NCBI RefSeq assembly: GCF_900169275.1
Contig: NZ_FXZC01000009.1
Location: 1 to 64,000, forward strand
Direction of reading: 5' to 3'
Length of the DNA stretch: 64,000 nt
Source: Brevibacterium casei CIP 102111
GTDB taxonomy: Bacteria > Actinomycetota > Actinomycetes > Actinomycetales > Brevibacteriaceae
Part shown: positions 16,510-24,825 of the stretch, in pieces
Numbering within the stretch: the stretch's first letter is position 1
How the letters are laid out: each line of letters begins with the position of its first letter
Translations under genes and position numbers: made by a program
The notes under the pieces: generated by a model
What the model was told of the DNA's origin: nothing
Database searches by the model: none
Seen by the model: the letters and a program-made list of their open reading frames with translations, nothing else

Positions 16510-16510
16510 A

Positions 16511-16527
16511 CGACGCTCCAAGCGTCG
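16511..16527 (+). terminator. Stem-loop downstream of the YchJ gene
   Basis: CGACGCT-CCA-AGCGTCG, a perfect 7-bp hairpin beginning one base after the stop codon. Confidence 0.5.
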
Positions 16528-16551
16528 CGCTCCAAGCGCTGGCGCAGCCGC

Positions 16552-16557
16552 TATACT
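16552..16557 (+). promoter_or_regulatory. -10 candidate upstream of the DUF2087 gene
   Basis: TATACT, a near-consensus -10 with no clear -35. The start would be near 16564, giving a leader of about 150 bases before the ATG at 16717. Confidence 0.35.
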
Positions 16558-16716
16558 CGGACCCAGTGGCGCATCCGACGCCCAGCCGCGGTCTGACACC
16601 CCAGCCTGCAGACCATTCGGCGAAGGGGAGCGAATCCTCGGATCGTCCTGTCAGTGGTGAATTCCTGACCGGGCATCGAGCTGGGGCGAAGCTCGGTCGA
16701 GCAAGGATCGACCACG

Positions 16717-17187
16717 ATGACCAAGAACAGCGACTTCAAGAGCCTCATCCGCGCCCGCATGGCCGAGACGGGGGAGAACTACACGTCCGCTCGCGCGGCA
16801 CTGCTCACCGAGAACCTCGTGAGGCAGACGGAAGCGCCGGACCTCGAAGCCCAAGCCGCCCTCGAGCGCTACAAGAACAAGGTCCGCGCGACCTTCGTCA
16901 AGGACGGTGCGTTCACCGCCATTCCCACCAAGCGCCGTGCCCTCGTCGTCCTCCTCCTCGACATCCGCGCGAGCCTCGACGCGGACCGGGTCTATACGGA
17001 GAAGGAACTCAATGCGCACCTGGGTCGGTTCCACCCGGACTTCGCCCGCCTCCGACGCGAACTCATCGACTACCGGTACCTCGAACGCAACGCCCACACC
17101 GGGGAGTACTGGATTGCCGCGGAGTTGCCGGAGAGGCGCGGGTTCATGATCGAGGAGGCAGGAGTGCTGGAGGACTCCGTTCGCTGA
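16717..17187 (+). CDS. DUF2087 domain protein
   Basis: A 156-residue cytoplasmic protein. Residues about 1-30 form a helical segment (MTKNSDFKSLIRARMAETGE) often seen at the front of actinobacterial DNA-binding or toxin-antitoxin-like proteins. Residues about 55-140 are a DUF2087 domain, recognised by VYTEKELNAHLGRFHPDFA and RRELIDYRYLERN, in which a winged-helix-like fold is expected. DUF2087 proteins often occur fused to HTH domains and are thought to be regulators, but targets are unknown. AAGGA lies 10 bases before the ATG. The gene appears monocistronic. Confidence 0.8.
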   Translation: MTKNSDFKSLIRARMAETGENYTSARAALLTENLVRQTEAPDLEAQAALERYKNKVRATFVKDGAFTAIPTKRRALVVLLLDIRASLDADRVYTEKELNAHLGRFHPDFARLRRELIDYRYLERNAHTGEYWIAAELPERRGFMIEEAGVLEDSVR

Positions 17188-17351
17188 TGCGCGGGCACAG
17201 CTGGGGCACCAGTGAGCTCGGATGGCGCGGCTGAACCGTCGTCTTGCGTCCCTGGTGAGGGAAGGGTTCCCTCCTGCACTGTCTGAGTCGATCCGGTGAA
17301 ACGGTGCCGCCGATTCGGATGGCAGTCCGGCCGCTTGGACGCGTATCCTTG

Positions 17352-17471
17352 GAATCCCGACGGCCCGAACCCCGATGGATCGATTCCCGAGGGACGGAGC
17401 CCGTCGGACAGAATCCCGACGGGACGAACCCCGCGGGACCGAACTTCGACGGATCGATCCCCCGCTGGACC
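17352..17471 (+). repeat. Eight imperfect 15-bp tandem repeats ahead of a phosphoribosyltransferase gene
   Basis: Units of GAaCCCCGacGGacC type start at 17352, 17367, 17382, 17397 (14 bp), 17411, 17426, 17441 and 17456. They end 29 bases before the ATG at 17501, within the probable mRNA leader. In frame with the gene, the last units would read as pentapeptides of the RRDEP/RGTEL/RRIDP type without a stop. The rest of the gap (17188-17351) shows nothing convincing. Confidence 0.75.
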
Positions 17472-17500
17472 GCGAGCCGCTGACCTTAGAAGGAGATCCC

Positions 17501-18010
17501 ATGAGCCAGGCCTACCACGCCGATTCGTCCGACCTCACCGACAAGGAGATCCTCACCTGGGACACCTTCGGACAGTCGGCCAGGGAGCTCGCCCAGACCA
17601 TCGCCGACTCCGACTACGATCCCGAGATCGTCATCGCGATCGCCCGCGGCGGACTCCTTCCCGCCGGTGCACTGGCCTATGCCCTGGGGCTGAAGCTCTC
17701 CGACGCCATCAACGTCGAGTTCTACACCGACGTCGAAGAGACTCTGCCCGACCCGATCCTGCTTGCCCCGATGCTCGACATCGACGCGATCAAAGGCAAG
17801 AAGCTCCTCGTCGTCGACGACGTCGCCGACTCGGGTCGCACGCTCGCCCTCGTCCTCGAACTTCTCAAGAAGAACGGCGCCGAGGCCCAGTCCGCGGTCA
17901 TCTACGCGAAGTCCGCCTCCATCGTCGACCCCGACTTCGTCTGGAAGCGCACCGACCAGTGGATCGTCTTCCCCTGGTCTGCCGAACCCCCGGTCCAGCC
18001 CTCGCGCTGA
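17501..18010 (+). CDS. Phosphoribosyltransferase (type I PRTase fold, Gpt/ComF-like)
   Basis: A 169-residue type I PRTase. The PRPP-binding motif is KKLLVVDDVADSGRTL (about 100-115), with the two acidic residues and TGRTL-like loop of purine salvage enzymes. The PPi loop precedes it in IAIARGGLLPAGALAYALG. The size, LxxxDTFGQ-type N-terminus and EFYTDVEETLPDP hood resemble actinobacterial xanthine/guanine-type PRTases, but the base cannot be assigned. The start is certain: AGAAGGAGAT sits 6 bases before the ATG. The leader carries 15-bp tandem repeats. The esterase gene starts 10 bases downstream, so they form an operon. Confidence 0.87.
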   Translation: MSQAYHADSSDLTDKEILTWDTFGQSARELAQTIADSDYDPEIVIAIARGGLLPAGALAYALGLKLSDAINVEFYTDVEETLPDPILLAPMLDIDAIKGKKLLVVDDVADSGRTLALVLELLKKNGAEAQSAVIYAKSASIVDPDFVWKRTDQWIVFPWSAEPPVQPSR

Positions 18011-18020
18011 CCCGCCGAGG

Positions 18021-19331
18021 ATGAGCGCACCCTTCGACATCCCCGCTCCCTGCGGACGGGTACGTGCGACGGTCGACGGCACCGTCGTCCGCGCCCGCGG
18101 CATCCGCTATGCGAGGGCCGAACGGTTCGCCCACCCCGTCGACGAACCCGCCGTCGACGTCATCGACGCCACGAGGCCAGGTCCCGCGAGCCCCCAGCAC
18201 CGTGTCGATCCCAACGCCGACATCAGCTTCGACCAGATCGGCGGACTGAGCACCAGCGAAGACTGCCTGCGGCTGAGTGTGACGATGCCGATCGACACGC
18301 CGCTGACCGGAGACGGTCCAAGACTGCCCGTACTCGTATGGATCCACGGCGGTGCGTACGTCACCGGGGCAGGCGACGCCGAGATCTACGACCCGCACAC
18401 CCTCGTCGACGAACAGCACATCATCGTCGTCTCCGTCACCTACCGCCTCGGCGTGCTCGGCTACCTGGGCCAGGGCAGACCCGAGCACTCCAATCTCGGA
18501 CTGCTCGACCAGATCTCCGCGCTTCGGTGGGTGCAGCGCAACATCGCCGCCTTCGGAGGCGATCCCGACAACGTCACCCTCGCCGGGCAGAGTGCCGGTG
18601 CCGACGCGTGCGCCCATCTCATGATCGCCGAGGCGACCGGCGGCCTGTTCTCGCGCGTGATCATGGCCTCCGCCCCCTTGGGGCTCTCCGGCGGCACCGA
18701 CTCGATGAACTGGGCCATGGCGAAGGTCGCAGCCCGCATCCCCGACGGCGCGACCGTCTCCGAGATCCTCGCCGCTCAGGACGAGGTGCACAAGGCCGCT
18801 CTCGTCGGAGGACTCCACGCCGGCATGTGCTTCGGCGTCCACTACGGCGACTACCCCCTGCCGTCCCGCTCCGAGGCGGCAGCGGCATGGGCGCGGGAAG
18901 CGCCGAAGTACGACGTGCTCATGACCCGCACCGAACGCGAGATCGCATTCTTCGCCGGCTTCGTTCCCGCCTTCCACCGCCTCCACGACCGCAGGCTCAC
19001 CTCGCCGATGCTCGAATCCCTCATCTCGGGCATCACCTCGGCGGTCTACACCCGAGCGGCCAAGGAATTCTACGACCGCCACCGGATGGCCGGCGGTCAG
19101 GGCGCCCGCCTCCTCATCGTCTCCCGCGGCGACGGCAGCTTCTTCGACGCGGCCCACTCCGGAGACCTGCCGTTGCTCTTCCCCGGTCCGGTCTGGGACT
19201 CGAGCTTCCTCAACTACGGTGTCGCCGCCGAGGTGGCCGGCCCCGAGCTGCGGAGGATCTGGGGCCGTTTCGCGACCTCGGGATCCCTTCCGCGGATCGC
19301 GGTTCCAGGACTCATCGACATCCTCGGGTGA
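18021..19331 (+). CDS. Type B carboxylesterase
   Basis: A 436-residue alpha/beta hydrolase of the type B carboxylesterase family. Visible hallmarks are SEDCLRLSV (the family SEDCLxLN motif), the oxyanion-hole WIHGGAYVTGAG near 108-118, the nucleophile elbow GQSAGA (about 190-195), and a histidine in FFDAAHSGDLPLLF near 375-385 that fits the family's AxHGxEL motif. The acid of the triad is likely in TEREIAFF. The protein is shorter than the usual 480-550. No signal peptide is present, so it should be cytoplasmic. The ATG at 18021 follows CCGAGG and lies 10 bases after the PRTase stop. Substrate unknown. Confidence 0.88.
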   Translation: MSAPFDIPAPCGRVRATVDGTVVRARGIRYARAERFAHPVDEPAVDVIDATRPGPASPQHRVDPNADISFDQIGGLSTSEDCLRLSVTMPIDTPLTGDGPRLPVLVWIHGGAYVTGAGDAEIYDPHTLVDEQHIIVVSVTYRLGVLGYLGQGRPEHSNLGLLDQISALRWVQRNIAAFGGDPDNVTLAGQSAGADACAHLMIAEATGGLFSRVIMASAPLGLSGGTDSMNWAMAKVAARIPDGATVSEILAAQDEVHKAALVGGLHAGMCFGVHYGDYPLPSRSEAAAAWAREAPKYDVLMTRTEREIAFFAGFVPAFHRLHDRRLTSPMLESLISGITSAVYTRAAKEFYDRHRMAGGQGARLLIVSRGDGSFFDAAHSGDLPLLFPGPVWDSSFLNYGVAAEVAGPELRRIWGRFATSGSLPRIAVPGLIDILG

Positions 19332-19694
19332 ATGACCGGTCTCGACCCCCTCGGTCGATCCGAGTCAGGTCGACGTGCTTGATGAATGGCGCGGGTCGAC
19401 AAGTTCAGAGGCGCGGCAGCACAGCGACCATGCGACCCGGACGACCGGGTCCTGCCGATAGGAGTGCCTCCGTAGCGTCGATGAGAGCGCCTCCGTGACG
19501 CGCCTGCACCTCGAGAACCATGTACCCTGAGGTGTCACAGTTGGAAAGGCAGCCTGCCGACCACCGAGTGCGGAGTTCGGAGTCTGTGCTGTCGTGCCGG
19601 TCGGGCTGCCGAGCCCGTCGGACTGCTGAGCCCGTCGGACTGCTGAGTCGCAGGGCTGGATTCGAACGCCGCGCACAGTGAAGTGGGCATTGGA

Positions 19695-19899
19695 CCCGAG
19701 GTGGCTCGGGCGGCCCACGGGGGCTCGAGCAGCCCGAGGTGGCTCGGGCGGCCCACGGTGGTTCGGGCAGCCCGTGGTTGCTCAATCGGCCCGTGGTTGC
19801 GCTATCGGCCTATGGCGGCTGAGGCGGCCCGGGATGCCCTTGCCGGCTCAGGCGGCAGCGGCGCAATCGGCCTATTGCGGCTCAGGCGGCCCGTGGCGA
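19695..19899. repeat. 19-bp tandem repeat array, about ten copies
   Basis: Eight consecutive 19-bp units start at 19695 (CCCGAGGTGGCTCGGGCGG) and decay progressively. After one longer irregular unit the pattern resumes with CCTATTGCGGCTCAGGCGG. Units 1 and 3 are identical and alternate with similar units 2 and 4, giving a 38-bp higher-order period. 19 is not a multiple of 3, so it is not a coding repeat. Confidence 0.75.
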
Positions 19900-19929
19900 C
19901 GTGAACGCCGGCATCAGGGTTGTGGGCCC

Positions 19930-19966
19930 CAACACCGAACCCAACACTTTCCCAACGCCGAACCCA
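19930..19966 (+). promoter_or_regulatory. Paired 14-bp direct repeats, candidate activator site of the surface operon
   Basis: CAACACCGAACCCA (19930-19943) and CAACGCCGAACCCA (19953-19966), one mismatch, 23 bases apart start to start, about 36 bp upstream of the -10 at 20002. The placement fits an activator that binds as a tandem dimer. Confidence 0.4.
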
Positions 19967-20001
19967 TCCATTCGGCCAGGGTCGAAACGTCCGCAGATTC
20001 C

Positions 20002-20007
20002 TAGACT
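20002..20007 (+). promoter_or_regulatory. -10 element of the surface-fibre operon
   Basis: TAGACT, 34 bases before the TTG start at 20041; no clear -35, consistent with activator dependence. Confidence 0.4.
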
Positions 20008-20040
20008 CGAACCGTTGCTTCATGCTGTTCGAGGAGATCG

Positions 20041-22200
20041 TTGAGAAACCCGCAGAAGAACCGGCTCACCCGGGCCGGGATCACCATCGCCGCCGTCCTG
20101 ATCACCGTATTCTCCATCGTCCCCGCAGCACAGGCGACATCCCCCTCCGAGGCCCCCATCCCCGCCGAGGCCCCCACCTCGGCATCAAACCTCGCCCAGG
20201 CAGCGCCGCCTGCGACCGGCGATGTCCCGTCGAACAAGGACAGCGCGCCGACCGACGGCGAGACCCCAACGAAGGACGACGCTCCGGCGAAGGACGATGC
20301 TCCAGCGAAGAGCGAGACTCCCGCGAAGAGCGACGCGTCAGAGGGGAAGGACTCTCCGGAGAGCGGCAGACGCGCCACATCCCCGAAGTCCGTCGCGCCT
20401 CAATCGGTTCCCAGCGCCTCCGGCGACAACGCCGTCATCACCGTCAAGGTCGGCGGTGACCGCACCAGCGAGACCACCGTCAAGGGACTCCAGGGCGTGA
20501 AGCTGCGCCTCTACTCTGACCGCTCAGGAAGCATCGGCAGCCCGCTCAGCGAGACCTGGGCGTCATGCACCTCCGACCGCGACGGCGACTGCTCGTTCAC
20601 CGTTCCCCAGACCAACCGGAAATGGGTCTGCTCGCTCCTCGTCTTCTGTGGGTGGGAGAACCAGGCCAACCGCGACAAGCGATTCTGGGTCGTCCAGGAA
20701 TCCGCTCCCGAAGGGTGGAGCGCCAACGACCGCCTCATCGTCGGCACCTCATCGAACCACTCGAGCGAACGCTACGCCTTCCGCACCGGAACAGAGCTGC
20801 GCAATGGACAGACATACCGCTCGGGTGACCAGTTCATGAACACCGGCCGCCGCAACATCACGACGAATTCGACGGGCACCTGGCAGAACACCCGCCGCAA
20901 CCCCGCCCTGCAGGTCTCATGCTCGGCCGGCCTCCGTGTCGCCCTCGTCCTCGACCTCTCAGGTTCCGTGTCGAACTCCGGCGCCCTGGGCACCCTCAAG
21001 GACGCGTCGAAGGGTATGGTCGACGCGCTCAAGGGCACGAGCTCGTCGATGGCCCTCTACACCTTCTCCAATGACTCGCCGCGCAGCAACACTGACGACG
21101 GCCGCAACTGGCCGTCGATGTCGATCGACCCAGGCAGCAACGCCGAGACGATCAAGTCCCGCATCGACGCCTACGCCACAGGCGGCGGCACGAACTGGGA
21201 CAGCGCGATGTGGGAGGTCGCCAACACCGCAGACCCCTACGACCTCGTCGTGGTCGTCACCGACGGCATGCCGACCTACTCGATCAACAACACGAGCAAC
21301 GCCGACTCCAACGGCTCGACCACCAGTTTCGACGAGATCGAATCAGCAGTCTTCTCCGCCAACGCCGTCAAGGCCAAGGGCAGCCGTGTCATGGCCGTCG
21401 GCGTCGGTGAGGGAGTCTCGAGCGGCGGAGCCAACCTCGCAGCGATCTCCGGCGGCACGAAGTACACCACCGGCGAGTCGATCAACGACGCCGACTACTT
21501 CCAAGCCGGGTGGGAGGAGCTCGCCGACCTCATGGCGAGCATGGCCAAGGGAGCGACGTGCCGTGCCGACATCGAGATCGATAAGAAGACCCTCGCCTAC
21601 GGAGCCGCAAGCCCGAGCCCCGGCGGTGCGGGATGGACCTTCTCAGCCACCGCCTCGGCGCCGGGAACCCTCGCCCCGGCCCGGCAGCAGACGACCGGGG
21701 ACACGTCGACGGTCGACTACCAGGTGAAGTTCTCCACCCCGAAGCCCGCAAGCGCCTCGAAGGTGACCATCGAGGAGCTCCTCAGCGACAAGCAGACCGC
21801 TGAGGGGTGGAAGCTCGACGGCGCCGAATGCCGCATCAACGGGAAGAAGATCTCCGTGACCGCGGACAGCATCGGCTTCGACGTCACCGCCGGCGACACG
21901 GTCAAATGCACCGTGACGAACAAGCAGACGCTCGTACCCGGCATCTCGATCGAGAAGAAGGCGTGGGACACCCCGACCGCAGCGGGACTCGACGGGGCGA
22001 AGGAGATCCCCGCCGGTGACTCGGTCCCAGACGGCACGACCGTGACCTGGACCTACCTCGTGACGAACACAGGCAAGACCCCCCTCGACGGCATCACCGT
22101 CGTCGACGACAGACTTCCCACTTCCTCGGTGAAGTGCCCGAAGACCCGCCTGAATCCAGGCGAATCCATGACCTGCTCCGCCTCTGGCGCAGTGAAGTAG
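20041..22200 (+). CDS. Secreted VWA-domain adhesin with SpaA-like and DUF11-like domains
   Basis: A 719-residue exported protein, first gene of the surface operon. Order: signal peptide (hydrophobic ITIAAVLITVFSIVP, cleavage near AQA-TS); Pro/Ala/Lys/Asp-rich stalk (35-125); SpaA/prealbumin-like strands (about 130-260, with GLQGVKLRLYSDRSG); a von Willebrand A domain with MIDAS DLSGSVS at 305-311 and TDGMP near 407; and a C-terminal DUF11/CNA-B-like domain (SIEKKAW, then TVTWTYLVTNTGKTPLDG). It ends at SASGAVK with no LPXTG or membrane anchor, unusual for such adhesins, so it must be released or held by partners. TTG start with GAGGAG 5 bases upstream. The next gene is 28 bases on. Confidence 0.85.
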   Translation: MRNPQKNRLTRAGITIAAVLITVFSIVPAAQATSPSEAPIPAEAPTSASNLAQAAPPATGDVPSNKDSAPTDGETPTKDDAPAKDDAPAKSETPAKSDASEGKDSPESGRRATSPKSVAPQSVPSASGDNAVITVKVGGDRTSETTVKGLQGVKLRLYSDRSGSIGSPLSETWASCTSDRDGDCSFTVPQTNRKWVCSLLVFCGWENQANRDKRFWVVQESAPEGWSANDRLIVGTSSNHSSERYAFRTGTELRNGQTYRSGDQFMNTGRRNITTNSTGTWQNTRRNPALQVSCSAGLRVALVLDLSGSVSNSGALGTLKDASKGMVDALKGTSSSMALYTFSNDSPRSNTDDGRNWPSMSIDPGSNAETIKSRIDAYATGGGTNWDSAMWEVANTADPYDLVVVVTDGMPTYSINNTSNADSNGSTTSFDEIESAVFSANAVKAKGSRVMAVGVGEGVSSGGANLAAISGGTKYTTGESINDADYFQAGWEELADLMASMAKGATCRADIEIDKKTLAYGAASPSPGGAGWTFSATASAPGTLAPARQQTTGDTSTVDYQVKFSTPKPASASKVTIEELLSDKQTAEGWKLDGAECRINGKKISVTADSIGFDVTAGDTVKCTVTNKQTLVPGISIEKKAWDTPTAAGLDGAKEIPAGDSVPDGTTVTWTYLVTNTGKTPLDGITVVDDRLPTSSVKCPKTRLNPGESMTCSASGAVK

Positions 22201-22228
22201 AACCGATACACGACAACAGGAGAGAATC

Positions 22229-22831
22229 GTGAAGAAGCAGACCCTCGGAATCATCGCCGGAGCAGCTGGAGCAGCCCTGCTCCTCGGCGGCGGAACCTTC
22301 GCCCTCTGGACCGACAGCGCCGAGGCCGACGGCGGCCAGATCACCGCAGGTAACCTCGACGTCGCCGTCACCGGCTCCGCTTGGCAGGACATCTCGGCCG
22401 ACCGCCCCGACAACCCGCACGACATCGACCTCAAGACCTTCAAGATCATCCCGGGCGACACCGTCCAGGGCACGTACGGCGTCGACGTCGGACTCGAAGG
22501 CGACAACATGGTCGCGAAGCTCAAGCTCGCCGGCGGCGGCCAGCTCGAAGGCGCTCTCGCCGAGGGTCTGAGCCTCAAGTACAGCGTTCAGGACGCCGCG
22601 GGCAAGGAGATCGCGACCGGTGACAACGCCGGTGTCGAGGTCTCCCTCGTCTCGTCCGACAACACCGCTCCCGGGGGCACCCAGGTGGCAGCGGGCACGG
22701 TCGTCGACGGCACCGCCGACTTCAACGTCGTCGTCACCGCCGAATTCGCCAAGGACACCCCGAACCGCGAGCTCGTCCAGCAGCAGGCTGCTCTGGCCGG
22801 CTCGAACATCCAGCTCCAGCAGGACCGCTGA
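22229..22831 (+). CDS. Alternate-signal exported protein 1 (TasA/camelysin-like fibre subunit candidate)
   Basis: A 200-residue protein with the SipW-type signal peptide: short basic start MKKQTLG, hydrophobic stretch and the GGGTFALWTDS motif (ALW at 25-27), followed by the characteristic ITAGNLDVAV strand. This is the actinobacterial alternate-signal exported family (RER_14450 type), related to Bacillus TasA and camelysin. The mature part is a beta-sandwich-like domain with no cysteines, ending SNIQLQQDR. By analogy it should be cleaved by the signal peptidase encoded immediately downstream and may polymerise at the cell surface. AGGAGAG precedes the ATG. The polymer is an inference. Confidence 0.85.
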   Translation: MKKQTLGIIAGAAGAALLLGGGTFALWTDSAEADGGQITAGNLDVAVTGSAWQDISADRPDNPHDIDLKTFKIIPGDTVQGTYGVDVGLEGDNMVAKLKLAGGGQLEGALAEGLSLKYSVQDAAGKEIATGDNAGVEVSLVSSDNTAPGGTQVAAGTVVDGTADFNVVVTAEFAKDTPNRELVQQQAALAGSNIQLQQDR

Positions 22832-22871
22832 GCAGACTGAACACCGCCGAGGCGGCTGAGACACGAGGTTG

Positions 22872-23531
22872 ATGAGAATGGCGCGGCACTCCCGGACTTC
22901 AGGATTCGCACGCGGACTGCGGTCCGGGGTGTTCGCCATCCTCCTCCTCGGTCTCCTCGGCCTCGTCGTCGCCGTGGGCGTCGTGCCCAAGGTGATGAAC
23001 GGTGCGGCCCTGACCGTGCTCACCGGGTCGATGGAGCCGACGTACGAACCCGGCGACATCGTCGTCTCGGTGCCGCAGGAGCAGTACCGCATCGGCGATC
23101 CGGTGACCTTCCAACCCCGGTCAGGCGACCCGATGCTCATCACCCACCGAATCGTCGCCGTCACCGACACCGACGAGGGCCGGACCTTCGTCACCCGCGG
23201 GGACGCCAACGGCAGCGACGACGCCCCCATCGTCGAAGCCCAGGTGATGGGCAAGGTCCTCTACTCGATCCCCAAACTCGGCTACGTCCAGCAGGCCGTC
23301 GGGGGCAACACGGGACTGCTGGTGGCCGGCATCGGCGTTCTTCTCATCGCCTACGCCGCTTTTGCGTTCGTCTCCGCGGCCGTGGACCGGCGCCGGAAGA
23401 CGACGGCTTCCCAGGCATCCGCGGCAGGCGATGATGCGGCGCCCGCGATGAGCAGCGCTGCCGTGGGATCCGCGGGCAGCAGCGCTGAGACACACAGCAC
23501 CGAGGCATCCGAGACGGAGGCGAGATCATGA
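22872..23531 (+). CDS. SipW/ER-type signal peptidase I
   Basis: A 219-residue membrane peptidase (start ATG 22872; 22878 is also possible, with GAGG upstream). The N-terminal helix is followed by the catalytic serine in VLTGSMEPTYEPGD (Ser53) and, instead of the Lys of ordinary bacterial LepB, a histidine in MLITHRIVAV (His92) with downstream RGDANGSDD (Asp111/Asp116-117). This Ser-His-Asp set defines the ER/archaeal/SipW type. A second helix near 150-170 and a basic, Ala/Ser-rich 45-residue cytoplasmic tail follow. Encoded between its likely substrates and overlapping the next gene by four bases, it is almost certainly dedicated to the three alternate-signal proteins. Confidence 0.93.
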   Translation: MRMARHSRTSGFARGLRSGVFAILLLGLLGLVVAVGVVPKVMNGAALTVLTGSMEPTYEPGDIVVSVPQEQYRIGDPVTFQPRSGDPMLITHRIVAVTDTDEGRTFVTRGDANGSDDAPIVEAQVMGKVLYSIPKLGYVQQAVGGNTGLLVAGIGVLLIAYAAFAFVSAAVDRRRKTTASQASAAGDDAAPAMSSAAVGSAGSSAETHSTEASETEARS

Positions 23532-24133
23532 CGACGAGGACCAGCTGGCGCCTGCCGCTCCTGGCCACCGCAGTCCTCATCGCGGGCACGGCCGCCGGCG
23601 GCGGCACCATGGCCCTGTGGAAGACCGCAGGCAACACGGCGCCGGCAGCGATCATCGCCGGCGACCTCGACGTCACTGCGGGGGAGACCACGTGGACGGA
23701 GACGTCGAGCGATGTCGCGAACTCCGGCCGGACGATCGACCCGGAGACCTTTCTCGTCCGCCAAGGCGACACCGTGGAGATGACCCAGGACTTCACCACG
23801 CGCATCGAAGGCGACAACATGTCCGCCCGGATCGCCGTCGACTGGGCCGAACCCGCTGAGCTGCCCGAGGGCGTCACCGCGGACTACACAGTTCTCGACT
23901 CGACGGGCACCCGCCTCGGCGAGCCCACCCCCGTCGGCTCGGATCTCGTCCTCGACGAGAACCGACTGGTGACCGGCAACGACGGACGCACCGATGACTT
24001 CTCCGTGGCAGTCACCCTCGACTTCGCCGATATGAGCGACCGCGTCGGGGCCGAGAGTCCCGTCCAGGTGGCCGACCTCGGCCGCTTCACCTTCACCCTC
24101 GACCAGGTGCGGGAGCCGGGAGCGCGCCCGTGA
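23528..24133 (+). CDS. Alternate-signal exported protein 2 (TasA-like)
   Basis: A 201-residue homologue of protein 1. The signal has GGGTMALWKTAGN (ALW 29-31) and IIAGDLDVTAGETTWTE, matching the ITAGNLDV...W pattern of the first protein. The mid-part IDPETFLVRQGDTVEMTQ parallels IDLKTFKIIPGDTVQGT, and RIEGDNMSARI parallels GLEGDNMVAKL, so the two are clearly paralogues. No cysteines. Its ATG overlaps the peptidase stop (ATGA), so the two are translated together. By analogy, a second or minor fibre subunit. Confidence 0.85.
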   Translation: MTTRTSWRLPLLATAVLIAGTAAGGGTMALWKTAGNTAPAAIIAGDLDVTAGETTWTETSSDVANSGRTIDPETFLVRQGDTVEMTQDFTTRIEGDNMSARIAVDWAEPAELPEGVTADYTVLDSTGTRLGEPTPVGSDLVLDENRLVTGNDGRTDDFSVAVTLDFADMSDRVGAESPVQVADLGRFTFTLDQVREPGARP

Positions 24134-24825
24134 AGTCGAACATCTCACTCAAGAACACCCTCATCCTCAGTCTCGCGGCAGTGCTCGGCATCCTCCTCGG
24201 CATCGGCGGCGGCACACTTGCCCTGTGGAGCGACAACGCCTCCGGGACCGGTGAGATCTCCAGCGGCTACGAGTACTTCGCCGCGGGTCGAGTCGATGAC
24301 ACGCAGGCGGCAAAGGGCAAGAAGGCCTCGGTCAGCCTCGGCGCCGCCGAAGCCGAGACGCTGCTCAAGGACGGCGAGGTCGCTGTTGCGCTGCAGACGG
24401 ACTCGCTCAGCCAGGGCAACAAGGGCCTGCGGTACGAACTCACCCCACCGGATTGGTCCGGAGGCATCTTCGGTGCCTCCGATGTCAGCGTCTTCCGGGT
24501 GAGAGCACCGAGCGAGTGCACGGTCGCGAACACCCCGACCACCGCGCAGGACCTCCGGTCGACCCCGGTGAGCGCTGAGTACTCCGAGACCACCGATCCG
24601 ACGATCGAGTACTGGTGCGTGAGCGCGAAGCTGAAGGACAACGGCGAGGTCGGACAGTACGAGAACACTGCGACCGTCACCGCAGAGGATCCCGCCGGGA
24701 CGAAGGTCGAGGCGAAGGATTCGTGGAACGCGAAGATCCGTCTCGGGCTCGACCCGAAGCAGGAGCCGAACCGGGACATCGTCTTCGAGTACGAGACCTT
24801 CCGTCCGGGAGGTGTCGGCCGGTGA
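24130..24825 (+). CDS. Alternate-signal exported protein 3 (more divergent)
   Basis: A 231-residue protein with the same type of signal (GGGTLALWSDNASGTGEISS, ALW 31-33) but a different mature part: it lacks the GDNM and PGDT motifs of proteins 1 and 2 and carries two cysteines (SECTVAN and EYWCVSAK), which could make a disulfide outside the cell. The final NRDIVFEYETFRPGG is a strand-rich tail. It starts by GTGA overlap with the previous gene and overlaps the LPRTG gene in the same way. It may be a capping or adaptor subunit; this is a guess from position and divergence. Confidence 0.8.
   Translation: MKSNISLKNTLILSLAAVLGILLGIGGGTLALWSDNASGTGEISSGYEYFAAGRVDDTQAAKGKKASVSLGAAEAETLLKDGEVAVALQTDSLSQGNKGLRYELTPPDWSGGIFGASDVSVFRVRAPSECTVANTPTTAQDLRSTPVSAEYSETTDPTIEYWCVSAKLKDNGEVGQYENTATVTAEDPAGTKVEAKDSWNAKIRLGLDPKQEPNRDIVFEYETFRPGGVGR

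Larger units (their letters stand above)
19332..20040. other. 709-bp gene-poor region with repeats and the promoter of the surface operon
   Basis: No gene is supported. The first 350 bases have no feature beyond two 18-bp units (GAGCCCGTCGGACTGCT, near 19610-19640). The centre holds 19-bp tandem repeats (19695-19895). The end holds two direct repeats and a -10 element ahead of the VWA gene. Confidence 0.55.

Noticed and set aside
19405..19785. 126-residue open frame on the minus strand in the gap before the surface operon
   Set aside because: Half of it is the 19-bp repeat read in shifting frames; no ribosome site, no recognisable domain.
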